Shown here: positions 18,765-27,457 of the stretch, one piece after another
Numbering within the stretch: position 1 is the first letter of the stretch
How the letters are laid out: each line of letters starts with the position of its first letter
NCBI GenBank assembly: GCA_023384355.1
Contig: JAHDWL010000026.1
Span: 1 to 44,254, forward strand
Origin: Anaerolineae bacterium
GTDB taxonomy: Bacteria; Chloroflexota; Anaerolineae; Promineifilales; Promineifilaceae
DNA: 44,254 bases
Direction of reading: 5' to 3'
Made by a program: the position numbers and the translations under genes
The notes under the pieces: generated by a model
What the model was told of the DNA's origin: nothing
The model's input: the letters and a program-made list of their open reading frames with translations, nothing else
Database searches by the model: none

Positions 18765-19793
18765 ATGGTTCGGCCTTTCGACCTGCGAGATCTGGCCTTG
18801 ATTCGAAGGCTGGGCGAACGTGGCGTTTCGTTGCACACCTCATCCGCGCTGGCCGAGAACTTTCACCCTCTCCGCGGCGCCATCAAGAGTATGCTGGTGG
18901 GTGGCGAGTACCCGACTTTCGTTTGGAAGCCTGACAACGGCGAGACCGCCGGTTTTATCCAGTTGCGGATTTCCAACGGCACTCCTCAGGCTTACGTGCT
19001 TTACGTTAGCCCGCGCTGCTGTGATTTTGTTGATGGTTTAGAACCGGCCAATATGTCCGCGCCGGACAATGCAACGCTGAAAAGCGCTGACGGTTCTGTC
19101 TGGCTTGCCTTGCTGGATGAGGCTGTGGTTGGTGCAGGACAACGAGGTATACACCACCTCATCGCCGAGGTTGACGAGCAAAGTGCTGAACTCCAGGTAT
19201 TGCGTCGGTCAGGTTTTGCTGTTTATACGCGCCAGGATATTTGGGCCGCGGGGGTCGCGGAGTACCGTCCCCAGGAAACCCCAAACTGTAATCTCACTCG
19301 TCGCAGTTTGATGGACGAATGGGATATTCAGTTGTTATATGCCAACACTGTCCCGCGCCTTGTGCAACTCGTCGAACCCTTGAACTCAGCTGCCGACGGC
19401 GACGGGTGGGTCTTGCGTAACGGGAATGAGCTGGCCGCGTTCGTTTCTATTCGTAAAGGAGCAGTAGCAACCTGGTTGCGATTTTTCATCCATCCCGACG
19501 TCGAAGCGGATGTGGATGAAATTGTCAACGCTGCCTTGCGAATCGCTTTTTCGCGTGAGTCAACTGCTGTTTATTGTTGCGTCCGACGCTATGAGAGCTG
19601 GTTGCCGAATGTATTGGGTCGCAGCGGACTTACCGTTTGCGGCAGTCAGGCAGTAATGGTGCGACACACAGTCCACCACGCGCCGCGAGCGATGATTGAT
19701 TCAACTGTCGCGATTGATGGGCAGCGTGTTTCAGCGTCGTCGCCTTTAGTGAGGAACTTCCGCAGTCCCGATGATGTGCGGGAGCGAAATTAG
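18765..19793 (+). CDS. GNAT-like acetyltransferase-fold protein
   Basis: Seen: 342 residues from the ATG at 18765 (MVRPFDLRDLALIRRLGERG), a typical GNAT-fold opening. An ATG at 18723 would add 14 residues. The stretch from about residue 50 to 180 looks like one GNAT half: beta strands, IHHLIAEVDEQ, and LRRSGFAVYTRQDIW, which resembles the family's motif B. A second, weaker half follows and has a similar beta-alpha pattern to residue 310. Inferred: a tandem-GNAT protein of unknown substrate. The acetyl-CoA loop (RxxGxG/A) is not clearly present, so activity is uncertain. It lies upstream of the R3H ATPase gene, 34 nt apart, and may share its transcript; it is divergent from sdhC. Confidence 0.5.
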   Translation: MVRPFDLRDLALIRRLGERGVSLHTSSALAENFHPLRGAIKSMLVGGEYPTFVWKPDNGETAGFIQLRISNGTPQAYVLYVSPRCCDFVDGLEPANMSAPDNATLKSADGSVWLALLDEAVVGAGQRGIHHLIAEVDEQSAELQVLRRSGFAVYTRQDIWAAGVAEYRPQETPNCNLTRRSLMDEWDIQLLYANTVPRLVQLVEPLNSAADGDGWVLRNGNELAAFVSIRKGAVATWLRFFIHPDVEADVDEIVNAALRIAFSRESTAVYCCVRRYESWLPNVLGRSGLTVCGSQAVMVRHTVHHAPRAMIDSTVAIDGQRVSASSPLVRNFRSPDDVRERN

Positions 19794-19827
19794 TGCCCCA
19801 TTGCACGGGCGCTGGTTACGGATAGAT

Positions 19828-21546
19828 ATGGATTCAAAACAGTCACACGAAGATTTGCGGACATTACTATCAATCTTGCCCGAGAATATTCGTCAAAGCG
19901 TCGAAGTAATGGGGCAGGAAGAAGGGTTGCTGGAGATCGTGCTGGATCTCGGTCGTTTGCCTACGGCTCGCTACGTTGATGGTGAGCGTGTACTGCGTGA
20001 AAGCGAAGTGACTCGCGAGGAAATCGACAAGGTAATCGCCGGCATAGGCGAATTTGACGATGATAATCGAGCCGGCATTGCGCGGACGCTGCATCGAATA
20101 TCGGGCATTCGTAATCGGCACAATCAGGTCGTTGGACTGACATGCCGGATTGGGCGTGCCGTATACGGGACCATTGATATTATCGAAGATATCGTCTTGC
20201 AAGGGCATAGCATTCTGCTGCTTGGCCGCCCTGGTGTGGGCAAGACGACAATGTTGCGCGAAATGGCGCGCATCCTCGCCGAGACGAGGCGAGTGATCAT
20301 CGTCGATACCAGCAATGAGATCGGTGGAGATGGCGATATCCCCCATCCAGCCGTTGGTCGTGCGCGTCGCATGCAGGTCCCTCGCCCGGCTCATCAGCAT
20401 GAGACGATGATCGAGGCAGTTGAGAATCATAACCCCGAAGTCATCATCATTGATGAAATCGGTCGGGAGCGGGAAGCCGAAGCTGCGCGAACCATTAACG
20501 AGCGTGGCGTGCAACTCATCGGAACAGCTCACGGAAATACCCTGGAGAACCTGTTGTTGAACCCGACCTTATCGGACCTGGTCGGCGGCATTGAGAGCGT
20601 GACTCTCTCTGACGAGGAAGCGCGTCGCCGTGGCACCCAAAAGACGGTACTGGAGCGTCGCGCCCCACCGACGTTTGACGTCCTTATCGAAATGCAGGAT
20701 CGGCAGCGGCTGCTCGTCCATAGCGACGTGACGACATCAGTTGATGCCATGCTCCGCGGCGAACCTGTTCACGTGGAATTGCGTCATATCGATGAGGAAG
20801 GGGTTGTGAATACCGAACGTCAGGCGTTGGTAGTCACATCTGCGGCCGTCACCGGACGACGCGGCACTACTCCTGGCGCGCGGCAGGGCCGTGGCGGTCG
20901 CGAAATGCGCACGATCGGAGAGCAGGCCGGCCGGCCGGAGGTGATTCCCGGCACTCATGCCGTCATAGGGTCTGCATCGGCTTTGCCGGATGTCGATATT
21001 GCCGAAAGCAGAGCGCCGTCGCGCCCCATCCCGGCGAATAATGGGGACAACGGCAACAGCGGCCGCAAGATTCGCGTGTTTGCCTATGGGGTAGCGCGCA
21101 ACAGGTTGTATCAGGCGGCCAAATTCCTTGGCGTCAAGCTGACGATTGCCGAAACTCTCGACGAAGCAGACGTGCTGGTGACGCTGAAAAGCTATTACCG
21201 GAAGCGTCGGCGGCTGATCAACGAAGCTGAGCAACACAATGTGTCGGTTTACGTTCTGCGGGCTAATACCGTCAGCCAGATGGAGCGTTTTTTGGTGGAG
21301 GCATTGGGGCTTGAGGTGGCCTCTACCGCTGACCCTTTTGAAAAGGCAATCGCCGAGACGGAACGTGCGATTGCGCTCGTCCAGGCTGGTCAAACAAGCA
21401 TGGACTTGAGGCCGGTTGGCTCGGCGATCAGACGTTATCAGCATGAGATGGTGCGGCAAGCCAACCTGGTTTCTCACAGTTATGGCAGAGAGCCGAACCG
21501 CCATGTGCGTGTGTTTAATGCACCGCGCAACGATTCCATCCATTGA
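19828..21546 (+). CDS. SpoIIIAA-like AAA ATPase with C-terminal R3H nucleic-acid-binding domain
   Basis: Seen: 572 residues from the ATG at 19828; the longer frame from 19771 overlaps the preceding gene. The ATPase region contains LLGRPGVGKTTML (Walker A, about residue 130) and VIIIDEIGRE (Walker B, about 208). It also has TAHGNTLENLL and a motif-rich C-terminal side. A disordered linker of about 60 residues near 355-415 precedes an alpha/beta region. At the end lies IRRYQHEMVRQANL...SYGREPNRHVRVF, an R3H domain with the Arg-x3-His core. Known: this Ycf45/SpoIIIAA plus R3H architecture is common in Chloroflexota, Firmicutes relatives and cyanobacteria, with no settled function. Inferred: an ATPase that acts on single-stranded nucleic acid. 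It lies 18 nt before tmk. Confidence 0.85.
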   Translation: MDSKQSHEDLRTLLSILPENIRQSVEVMGQEEGLLEIVLDLGRLPTARYVDGERVLRESEVTREEIDKVIAGIGEFDDDNRAGIARTLHRISGIRNRHNQVVGLTCRIGRAVYGTIDIIEDIVLQGHSILLLGRPGVGKTTMLREMARILAETRRVIIVDTSNEIGGDGDIPHPAVGRARRMQVPRPAHQHETMIEAVENHNPEVIIIDEIGREREAEAARTINERGVQLIGTAHGNTLENLLLNPTLSDLVGGIESVTLSDEEARRRGTQKTVLERRAPPTFDVLIEMQDRQRLLVHSDVTTSVDAMLRGEPVHVELRHIDEEGVVNTERQALVVTSAAVTGRRGTTPGARQGRGGREMRTIGEQAGRPEVIPGTHAVIGSASALPDVDIAESRAPSRPIPANNGDNGNSGRKIRVFAYGVARNRLYQAAKFLGVKLTIAETLDEADVLVTLKSYYRKRRRLINEAEQHNVSVYVLRANTVSQMERFLVEALGLEVASTADPFEKAIAETERAIALVQAGQTSMDLRPVGSAIRRYQHEMVRQANLVSHSYGREPNRHVRVFNAPRNDSIH

Positions 21547-21564
21547 ACCTTGGTGTAGTCGATA

Positions 21565-22188
21565 ATGTTTATTACCTTTGAAGGGCCGGATGGCAGCGGG
21601 AAAACGACCCAGATACGGATACTGGCCTCGACCCTGATCGAGGCCGGTTTTTCTGTCGTGGTCACCCGGGAACCGGGCGGCACGGCGATCGGCGACCAGA
21701 TTCGCAACGTATTGCACGATACAGCCAACACAGCTATGTCGTCGGTTGCTGAGGTGCTATTATACTCAGCTTCCCGCGCGCAGTTGGTCGAGGAGATTAT
21801 CCGCCCGGCGCTGGCGGATGGTCGCATAGTCCTGTGTGACCGCTATGCAGATAGCACGATGGCATATCAAGGCTTCGGCCGCGGGCTGGATCGCGGGATG
21901 CTGGCCGATTTGACGGCTTATGCCACAGGGGGACTAAAGCCTGATTTGACAATCTATCTGGACCTTGACGTCAGCGATGGGCTTGCGCGACGTCGCAATG
22001 AAGGCGAAGAAATGAATCGACTTGATTTGGAAGCGGTTCACTTTCACGAGCGTGTCCGGGGTGGATATCGCTTACTGGCGGCTGCCGACCCTGGCCGTTG
22101 GATCACGGTCGACGCGGATCGTCCGGCCGGCGAAGTCGCTACAGAGATTAGGGATATCGTGTTGCACCGGTTGTCCGTTTCCCGTTGA
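21565..22188 (+). CDS. tmk: Thymidylate kinase
   Basis: Phosphorylates dTMP to dTDP with ATP in dTTP synthesis. Seen: 207 residues, with FEGPDGSGKTTQ (P-loop) at the N-terminus, TREPGGT, LCDRYADSTMAYQGFGRG (the DRY motif) and a lid region RRNEGEEMNRLD. This is the usual bacterial length. It starts shortly after the R3H ATPase gene. It converges with the FmdB gene, with 25 nt between their stops. Confidence 0.96.
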   Translation: MFITFEGPDGSGKTTQIRILASTLIEAGFSVVVTREPGGTAIGDQIRNVLHDTANTAMSSVAEVLLYSASRAQLVEEIIRPALADGRIVLCDRYADSTMAYQGFGRGLDRGMLADLTAYATGGLKPDLTIYLDLDVSDGLARRRNEGEEMNRLDLEAVHFHERVRGGYRLLAAADPGRWITVDADRPAGEVATEIRDIVLHRLSVSR

Positions 22189-22213
22189 ACACCTTACAAC
22201 AAGAAATTTTGAC

Positions 22214-22597
22214 CTAGAAGTCATCAGTAAACCCGGTGGTTTTTCCCAGATGGGGCATGGATTGCTCGATGGATTCCGGGGACTCGCCTTTTTCCAATCT
22301 GCTCGCCATCTCGTCGTATTCCTCGCCCAGGTCCTCGCCCATTTCACGGCTCATTTGACGCATGAACTGACCCATCGCGCGGGGATCATCCTCAAGCCCT
22401 GCGAGCGAGTCGTCGCTCATCAAGCTGTCGATGCGGGATTCTTCTGAACGGGGAATGGCGATTCGACTGAGGCGACGTTTGAGGGCGGAACTACCGCAGT
22501 GTGGGCAAACAGGTGTAGCGTTGTCGTATTCAGCATAAGAATAGAACAGTCGAACACGGCTTTTGCATGACGTGCAAAGGTATTCATAAGCCGGCAT
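22214..22597 (-). CDS. FmdB-family zinc ribbon protein
   Basis: Seen: 127 residues. The N-terminal MPAYEYLCTSC and VCPHCG give a C-x2-C...C-x2-C zinc ribbon typical of the FmdB/CxxC_CxxC_SSSS family. A hydrophilic, acidic and Met-rich tail from about residue 50 contains RQMSREMGEDLGEEYDEM, which may form a helix. GGAGG lies four nt upstream. Known: FmdB proteins are small regulators or nucleic-acid-binding proteins of uncertain role. Inferred: transcriptional or RNA-linked function. It is divergent from gmk, with 68 nt between their starts. Confidence 0.8.
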   Translation of the reverse strand: MPAYEYLCTSCKSRVRLFYSYAEYDNATPVCPHCGSSALKRRLSRIAIPRSEESRIDSLMSDDSLAGLEDDPRAMGQFMRQMSREMGEDLGEEYDEMASRLEKGESPESIEQSMPHLGKTTGFTDDF

Positions 22598-22609
22598 AAA
22601 GCCTCCGGG

Positions 22610-22638
22610 TTAACGATTTCACAAAAACTTGCTACAAT
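22610..22638 (+). promoter_or_regulatory. gmk promoter
   Basis: TTAACG (22610-22615), a 17-nt spacer and TACAAT (22633-22638) predict a start near 22646, only about 20 nt before the gmk start codon. Confidence 0.5.
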
Positions 22639-22665
22639 GAACTCCATTATAGGGGTCGACCACTT

Positions 22666-23352
22666 ATGGTGGCAACCCGATCCGAAGAATATGCGATGAG
22701 TGTAAAAATACTGGAAGACAATACCGATCACCACCTGGAAAGCTTGTACAGTTGCTCAACCTACCCGCTTTTGCTCATTCTTTCCGGCCCTTCAGGCGTT
22801 GGCAAGGACACAATTGCACGCAAGGTGATTGAGCGGAGACCCGAGAGTTTCTATTTCGTGGTGACAGCTACGACACGCCCCCCACGTGGGGATGAAATCG
22901 ACGGCAGGGACTATTTCTTTGTCACGTTCGATGAATTTGCCCGCATGATCGAGGAAGATGAATTGCTGGAGCACGCAATCGTCTATAATGATTACAAGGG
23001 CATTCCGAAGCAGCAAATCCGTGATGCCCTGCAGAGCGGCCGGGATGTGATCCTCCGTGTCGATGTTCAGGGAGCGTCGACCGTGAAGCGGCTCGTACCT
23101 AACTCCATCTCTGTGTTCCTGACCACCCCGAACGAACAAGGGCTGGTCGACCGCTTGCAGCAGCGGAAACAGGACACGGCCGAGGGGATGGCTTTGCGCA
23201 CGGCGACCGCCCGCCAGGAAATGAAACGGATGGAAGAGTTTGATTACTGTGTCGTCAATCCGGAGGGCTATCCGGAGGAAGCAGTTGAAAAGGTGTTGAG
23301 CATCATTGATGCCGCCCACTGCCGGGTCAATCAGAAACCGGTAGATTTATGA
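22666..23352 (+). CDS. gmk: Guanylate kinase
   Basis: Phosphorylates GMP/dGMP. Seen: 228 residues. LSGPSGVGKDT is the P-loop, with Asp where most members have Ser; this GKD variant occurs in other guanylate kinases as far as I recall. TATTRPPRGDEIDGRDYFF is the GMP-binding signature, and VDVQGAS follows. The first ATG (22666) gives a 38-residue N-terminal extension before the P-loop. A second ATG at 22696 is possible and would leave 28 residues. The promoter at 22610-22638 lets either be used. It stands alone before the amino acid transporter genes. Confidence 0.93.
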   Translation: MVATRSEEYAMSVKILEDNTDHHLESLYSCSTYPLLLILSGPSGVGKDTIARKVIERRPESFYFVVTATTRPPRGDEIDGRDYFFVTFDEFARMIEEDELLEHAIVYNDYKGIPKQQIRDALQSGRDVILRVDVQGASTVKRLVPNSISVFLTTPNEQGLVDRLQQRKQDTAEGMALRTATARQEMKRMEEFDYCVVNPEGYPEEAVEKVLSIIDAAHCRVNQKPVDL

Positions 23353-23499
23353 TCCTCGTCATCTTTTACCTTTTCCAAATGCTGATTTGATGCTAAAAAC
23401 AATATTCCTGACATGCGGGGATGAGATAACGCCGAATCCTGAAACCAGCGTGTCATGATGTAAATTGATTTGTTGGAGTTTGAGAGTAGGAGAAGAGAG

Positions 23500-24336
23500 A
23501 TGCTAAAGAAAGTTACACTTCTGTTGATTCTGTTGTTGTCATTGGCTCTTGTCGCCTGTGGCGGCGGGGCGACCGAACCCCCGGCCGAGGCTGAGAGCAG
23601 CGAAGCGGGCGCATTGCCCGATCTGGGCGGCCGCGAGATTACCATCGCTGTTGAGAACGCCTATCTGCCGTTCAACTACATCGATCCGGCCACCGGCGAG
23701 CCGGCCGGATGGGACTACGACGCCATCAACGCGATTTGCGCCCTGCTGAACTGCAAGCCCAAGTTTGTTGAAGCGGCCTGGGAAGGCATGATTCAGGCCG
23801 TGGCGGATGGCCAATATGACATGGCCGCCGATGGCATCACCATCACCGATGAACGAGCGGAAATCGTTGATTTCTCGAACGGATACATCAACATTGAGCA
23901 GCGCCTGTTGGCTCGTATCGACGAAGATCGGTTTGACTCCGTTCAGTCGTTCGTCGACAACTCCGAGCTCATTCTGGGAACCCAGACGGGGACAACCAAC
24001 TTTGAGACTGCTTCCAAGATCTTGCCCGCAGAACGGATTCAGGCATTTGAGCAATTCCCGTTTGCCGTTCAGGCTCTTATCGCTGGAGACATTGACGCCG
24101 TTATCATTGACGAGACCGCCGGGTTGGGCTATCAGGGTGCGAATGCCGACGCCCTGAAGCTGGTTGGTGAGTCTCTCTCGAGCGACGCGCTGGGCTTCAT
24201 CTTCCCCAAGGGGAGCGAGCTGACAGGGGCAGTCAACGCCGCTCTGGCTGAGTTGGAGGCAAATGGCACATTGGCCACCCTGGCCGACAAGTTCTTCACT
24301 GACAAGTTTACAATTACCTACGAAGACTTGGAGTAA
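23500..24336 (+). CDS. Polar amino acid ABC transporter, substrate-binding lipoprotein
   Basis: Seen: 278 residues. The ATG at 23500 has AGGAGA upstream; a longer frame from 23470 has no such site and would spoil the signal peptide. The signal ends LALVAC, a lipobox, so the mature protein is a lipid-anchored binding protein. A Gly/Glu/Ser-rich linker leads to a family 3 solute-binding fold: ENAYLPFNYIDP near residue 50, DGITITDERAEIVDFS near 112, and GTQTGTTN. Known: this family binds glutamate, glutamine, His, Arg and similar amino acids. Its permease and ATPase genes follow after a terminator hairpin (24400-24439). The ligand is not resolved here. Confidence 0.92.
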   Translation: MLKKVTLLLILLLSLALVACGGGATEPPAEAESSEAGALPDLGGREITIAVENAYLPFNYIDPATGEPAGWDYDAINAICALLNCKPKFVEAAWEGMIQAVADGQYDMAADGITITDERAEIVDFSNGYINIEQRLLARIDEDRFDSVQSFVDNSELILGTQTGTTNFETASKILPAERIQAFEQFPFAVQALIAGDIDAVIIDETAGLGYQGANADALKLVGESLSSDALGFIFPKGSELTGAVNAALAELEANGTLATLADKFFTDKFTITYEDLE

Positions 24337-24399
24337 TTCGGATGTCCATAAACATCAGCCGGATTTGATGAGAATCAGCGGTTGATGTGCCCAATAAAC

Positions 24400-24439
24400 G
24401 AGGAGACGCCGGGTTTTTCTGCCCGGCGTCTTCTCTTTT
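24400..24439 (+). terminator. Rho-independent terminator/attenuator between binding-protein and permease genes
   Basis: A 14-bp stem (24400-24413 with 24422-24435, one G-T wobble) holds an 8-nt loop and is followed by TTTT. It lies 63 nt after the binding-protein stop and 77 nt before the permease start. It would give much more binding protein than permease, a usual need of ABC importers. Confidence 0.85.
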
Positions 24440-24516
24440 GATGAAGTCAGGGTATTATTGCGCTGAAAGCTGGTCTTCATCGAGAGTAAGCACATTTCCA
24501 GTAAAAAGGAGGCTGA

Positions 24517-25377
24517 ATGACAGGCGAGGTACAAACCGACTTTTCCATCGGCAAGGACCCAAACGGCCGATTTAACGCGCGGAACTTCCCGTGGTGGCTG
24601 GTAGCCATCATCGGGTTTCTCGCTTTGATGTCACTGCTGATCCTCACTAACCCTGATTACAACAAAGCGTTCAATTTTATCAAAGGCGAATTTGGCGGTA
24701 TCTCGGGATTTCAGGCAGGAGGTCTGGCGGGATTTATCGGTACCGGCATCGCGGTCACAATTTACACCACGCTCGTCGCCTTTGGCGTTGCTTTGATAAT
24801 TGGCCTTCTCGCCGGTTTGGGCCGTGTAAACAGCAATGTTGTCATTCGCAACGTCGCAATAACCTACATCGAATTTATTCGCGGCGTCCCTACCCTGGTG
24901 CTCATTTTCACGGTAGCATTCGTTATCGTTCCATCAGTAGCCGACACTCTGGGGATATCCGGCCAAAGTATCTCGACCAATACGCGCGGCATTATAGCGC
25001 TGGCAGTTATTTACGGAGCCTTCCTTGCTGAGGTATTCCGCGCCGGCATCGAATCTGTGCCGCCCGGACAGACTGAAGCTGCGCGCTCGTTGGGCCTGAA
25101 CGGTCGGCAGGCCATGCGCCATGTCGTGCTGCCGCAGGCCATACGTAATGTGCTTCCTGCGTTAGGCAATGATTTTATCGCGATGCTTAAGGATTCTTCC
25201 CTAATCTCTGTGCTGGCTGTTCGCGATATTACCCAGATGGCTCGCCTGTATGCGGGCAGCACATTCCGGTTCAGGGAGAGTTACCTCGTCCTGACTTTTC
25301 TCTATCTTTCAATGACGATTGCCTTGAGCCTGTTCCTGCGTTGGTACGAAAAGAGGTTGCGCCAAAATGCAAGATAA
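24517..25377 (+). CDS. Amino acid ABC transporter permease (HisM/GlnP type)
   Basis: Seen: 286 residues with an N-terminal membrane segment near 25-45 and five or more further helices. The cytoplasmic EAA loop is recognisable around residues 170-210 ([26 protein letters not shown]). GGAGG lies just before the ATG at 24517. It forms the membrane channel, probably as a homodimer because only one permease gene is present. Its end overlaps the ATPase gene by 11 nt. Confidence 0.92.
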   Translation: MTGEVQTDFSIGKDPNGRFNARNFPWWLVAIIGFLALMSLLILTNPDYNKAFNFIKGEFGGISGFQAGGLAGFIGTGIAVTIYTTLVAFGVALIIGLLAGLGRVNSNVVIRNVAITYIEFIRGVPTLVLIFTVAFVIVPSVADTLGISGQSISTNTRGIIALAVIYGAFLAEVFRAGIESVPPGQTEAARSLGLNGRQAMRHVVLPQAIRNVLPALGNDFIAMLKDSSLISVLAVRDITQMARLYAGSTFRFRESYLVLTFLYLSMTIALSLFLRWYEKRLRQNAR

Positions 25378-26164
25378 CAACACATTCGATGCGGCGGATA
25401 ATCCGGCTCCGGTTAGTCGCGTCCTGGGCGACGATATCATCATTATCGATAACCTGTACAAGCAATTCGGAACCGTGAAAGCAGTGAACGGGTTTAGTCT
25501 GAATGTGCGCCAGGGAGAGGTGGTGGTCATCGTCGGCCCCAGCGGATCCGGCAAGAGCACTGTTCTGCGTTGCATCAATCATCTGGAGGTGCCGACGGGC
25601 GGAGCGATCTATGTCGATGGTACTCATTTGGAGGACAAAAAAACGGATATTAACGCCGTTCGGGCTGAGGTCGGCATGGTGTTCCAGCAGTTTAACCTTT
25701 TTGGACACCTGTCCGTGCTCGATAATATCACCCTTGCCCAGCGTCTCATTCGCAAGCGGAAAAAGGAAGAAGCCGAGCGTATTGCCATGGAGCAGTTGAA
25801 TCGCGTGGGCATCCCGGAGAAAGCCAACGCATTCCCACGCCAACTCTCCGGTGGCCAACAACAGCGGGTGGCCATTGCCCGTTCGCTGGCGATGAATCCC
25901 AAGATCATGCTCTTTGATGAACCGACCAGCGCGCTCGATCCGGAGATGATTAAGGAAGTGCTGGACGTCATGCTCGACCTGGCGCGCGGCGGCATGACTA
26001 TGGTCGTCGTCACTCATGAGATGGGATTTGCCCGTTCGGCGGCCGACCGGGTTGTTTTTATGGATCAAGGCAGCATCGTCGAAATGGCTTCGCCGCGAAC
26101 GTTATTTAACGATCCGAAGCACGAACGGACGAAACTGTTCCTGAGCAAGATTATTAGTCATTGA
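25367..26164 (+). CDS. Amino acid ABC transporter ATP-binding protein (GlnQ type)
   Basis: Seen: 265 residues. GPSGSGKST (Walker A, about residue 58), [14 protein letters not shown] (signature), [13 protein letters not shown] (Walker B) and [10 protein letters not shown] (switch His) are all intact. The first 22 residues are an acidic extension before the ATPase fold. It overlaps the permease gene, so the two are translated together. It powers uptake of a polar amino acid with the two preceding genes. Confidence 0.95.
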   Translation: MQDNNTFDAADNPAPVSRVLGDDIIIIDNLYKQFGTVKAVNGFSLNVRQGEVVVIVGPSGSGKSTVLRCINHLEVPTGGAIYVDGTHLEDKKTDINAVRAEVGMVFQQFNLFGHLSVLDNITLAQRLIRKRKKEEAERIAMEQLNRVGIPEKANAFPRQLSGGQQQRVAIARSLAMNPKIMLFDEPTSALDPEMIKEVLDVMLDLARGGMTMVVVTHEMGFARSAADRVVFMDQGSIVEMASPRTLFNDPKHERTKLFLSKIISH

Positions 26165-26237
26165 CAGGACGGCCTCGGGGCACGGATCCTGACTCTAAAG
26201 CCGACATCGAGTAATGCTGGTTGAAAGGAGGGGTTTC

Positions 26238-26258
26238 GTGCTGAAAAAGGCGGGTTGA
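26238..26258 (+). CDS. Possible 6-codon leader ORF
   Basis: AAAGGAGGGG (26224-26233) is the strongest ribosome-site-like sequence in this gap. It precedes a GTG at 26238 that runs only six codons to TGA. The GT2 gene start lies 29 nt further on and has no comparable site of its own. It could couple ribosomes to the next gene or be chance. Very low certainty. Confidence 0.25.
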   Translation: MLKKAG

Positions 26259-26287
26259 GGATCAGAAACGGGATAAAATTCACGACA

Positions 26288-27187
26288 ATGGATCTATCGG
26301 TCATTGTCGTCTCCTATAATACCTGCCAGTTGCTGGATGATTGCCTGGCTTCCCTTTTTGCGGCCGACCCTCCAGCAGGTGGTGTTGAAGTAATCGTCGT
26401 TGATAATGCTTCTGGTGACGGAAGCGTGGCGATGGTCAGGAACAAACACCCTCAGGCCATCGTTCTGGCGTGCGAAGACAATCTCGGATTTTCGGCGGCG
26501 AATAATCGCGGATCAGCCATTGCCGGCGGGGACTACCTGCTGTTTTTGAATTCGGATACGGTGGTGGGCTCGGATGCCTTGCTCGAGCCGTTGAACTTCA
26601 TGCGCGACAACCCGGATGTCGGCGCGCTCACGGTTCGCCTCATTTACCCCAATGGTGAGCGTGACCCGGATAACCATCGCGGGTTTCCTACACCCTGGAA
26701 CGCATTTTGCCACTTCACTGGACTTAGTAGACTCTTTCGGGGCAATCCCCGCTTCAACGGATATTCCCTGGGCTATGAAGACTTTACGAAGACTCACGAA
26801 GTATCCGTGATTGCAGGTTCCTACATGATGATACCGCGGGAGCTGGACAGGAAGCTTGGTGGTTGGGACGAGACGTATTTCTTCTACGGCGAAGACATAG
26901 ACTACTGTTACCGGATTCACGAGGCGGGATTCAAGATCGTTTATTATCCGCACGTCAAAGTTTTGCATTACAAGGGGGCCAGCTCCGGGTTACGCAAGGA
27001 GTCGGCCGATATTGCCCGACCGCCAAAATCTACGCGGGTTAAAGTCGCCCGCGAGTCGATTCGGGCGATGGAAGTGTTTTACCGCAAGTTTTATAGTGAC
27101 AAGTATCCGAGGATCGTGACGGGACTGGTGCTGGCCGGCATCCGCGCGCGCGGTTGGATGCGCATTCTCAAACACCAGCTGACCTAA
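26288..27187 (+). CDS. Family 2 glycosyltransferase, rhamnosyltransferase-like
   Basis: Seen: 299 residues from the ATG at 26288 (MDLSVIVVSYNT, the standard GT2 opening); the TTG at 26255 would add 11 unlike residues. VVDNASGDGS, FSAANNRGSAIAGG and FLNSDTVV (DxD-type metal site) follow. GSYMMIPRE and a catalytic-base-like GEDIDYC come near residue 205. Known: this is the WbbL/RfbF-like rhamnosyltransferase subgroup. Inferred: adds a sugar to a cell-surface polysaccharide in the cytoplasm; no export genes lie nearby. A TAAAAT at 26274-26279 lies about nine nt before the ATG and might belong to a leaderless promoter, without a good -35. Confidence 0.85.
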   Translation: MDLSVIVVSYNTCQLLDDCLASLFAADPPAGGVEVIVVDNASGDGSVAMVRNKHPQAIVLACEDNLGFSAANNRGSAIAGGDYLLFLNSDTVVGSDALLEPLNFMRDNPDVGALTVRLIYPNGERDPDNHRGFPTPWNAFCHFTGLSRLFRGNPRFNGYSLGYEDFTKTHEVSVIAGSYMMIPRELDRKLGGWDETYFFYGEDIDYCYRIHEAGFKIVYYPHVKVLHYKGASSGLRKESADIARPPKSTRVKVARESIRAMEVFYRKFYSDKYPRIVTGLVLAGIRARGWMRILKHQLT

Positions 27188-27457
27188 AGATTGCTACGAG
27201 CGAAATAGCCGGGATGCCATGGATTGAACGAAACGTTGAATCTTAAGCCTGGGACGTATTAACATTTAGCCTAACAAAATATCTGCCGAATAAGTCGCAG
27301 AAAGTCCGTCAAGCGGCTCGCAAATGATAAACGTGATAACAAACTTTTACAGATAAGTTTAAGCATTCCCCTTTTTTTGGCCGGGAGTCAAATTTTATTC
27401 ATAACAGGGAATATTTTAAATAGTTATTTGGTGAATTATTTAGCTGTCGGGACTGGC
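27188..27457. other. Intergenic gap between convergent genes, no recognised feature
   Basis: 270 nt, noticeably AT-rich from about 27240 on, with a T7 run at 27372. No convincing terminator stem, open frame with a ribosome site, tRNA or repeat was found. It marks the passage from the GC-richer housekeeping part to the AT-richer sugar cluster. Confidence 0.5.

Noticed and set aside
18658-18843. N-terminal extension of SdhC
   Set aside because: It overlaps the divergent acetyltransferase-like gene, has no family similarity, and a good ribosome site precedes 18657.
20737-21717. 326-codon open frame on the - strand across the R3H ATPase and tmk start
   Set aside because: Crosses two well-supported genes in antisense and has no family-like sequence.
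25271-26068. 265-codon open frame on the - strand opposite the amino acid ABC ATPase
   Set aside because: Shadow of a gene with complete Walker and signature motifs.
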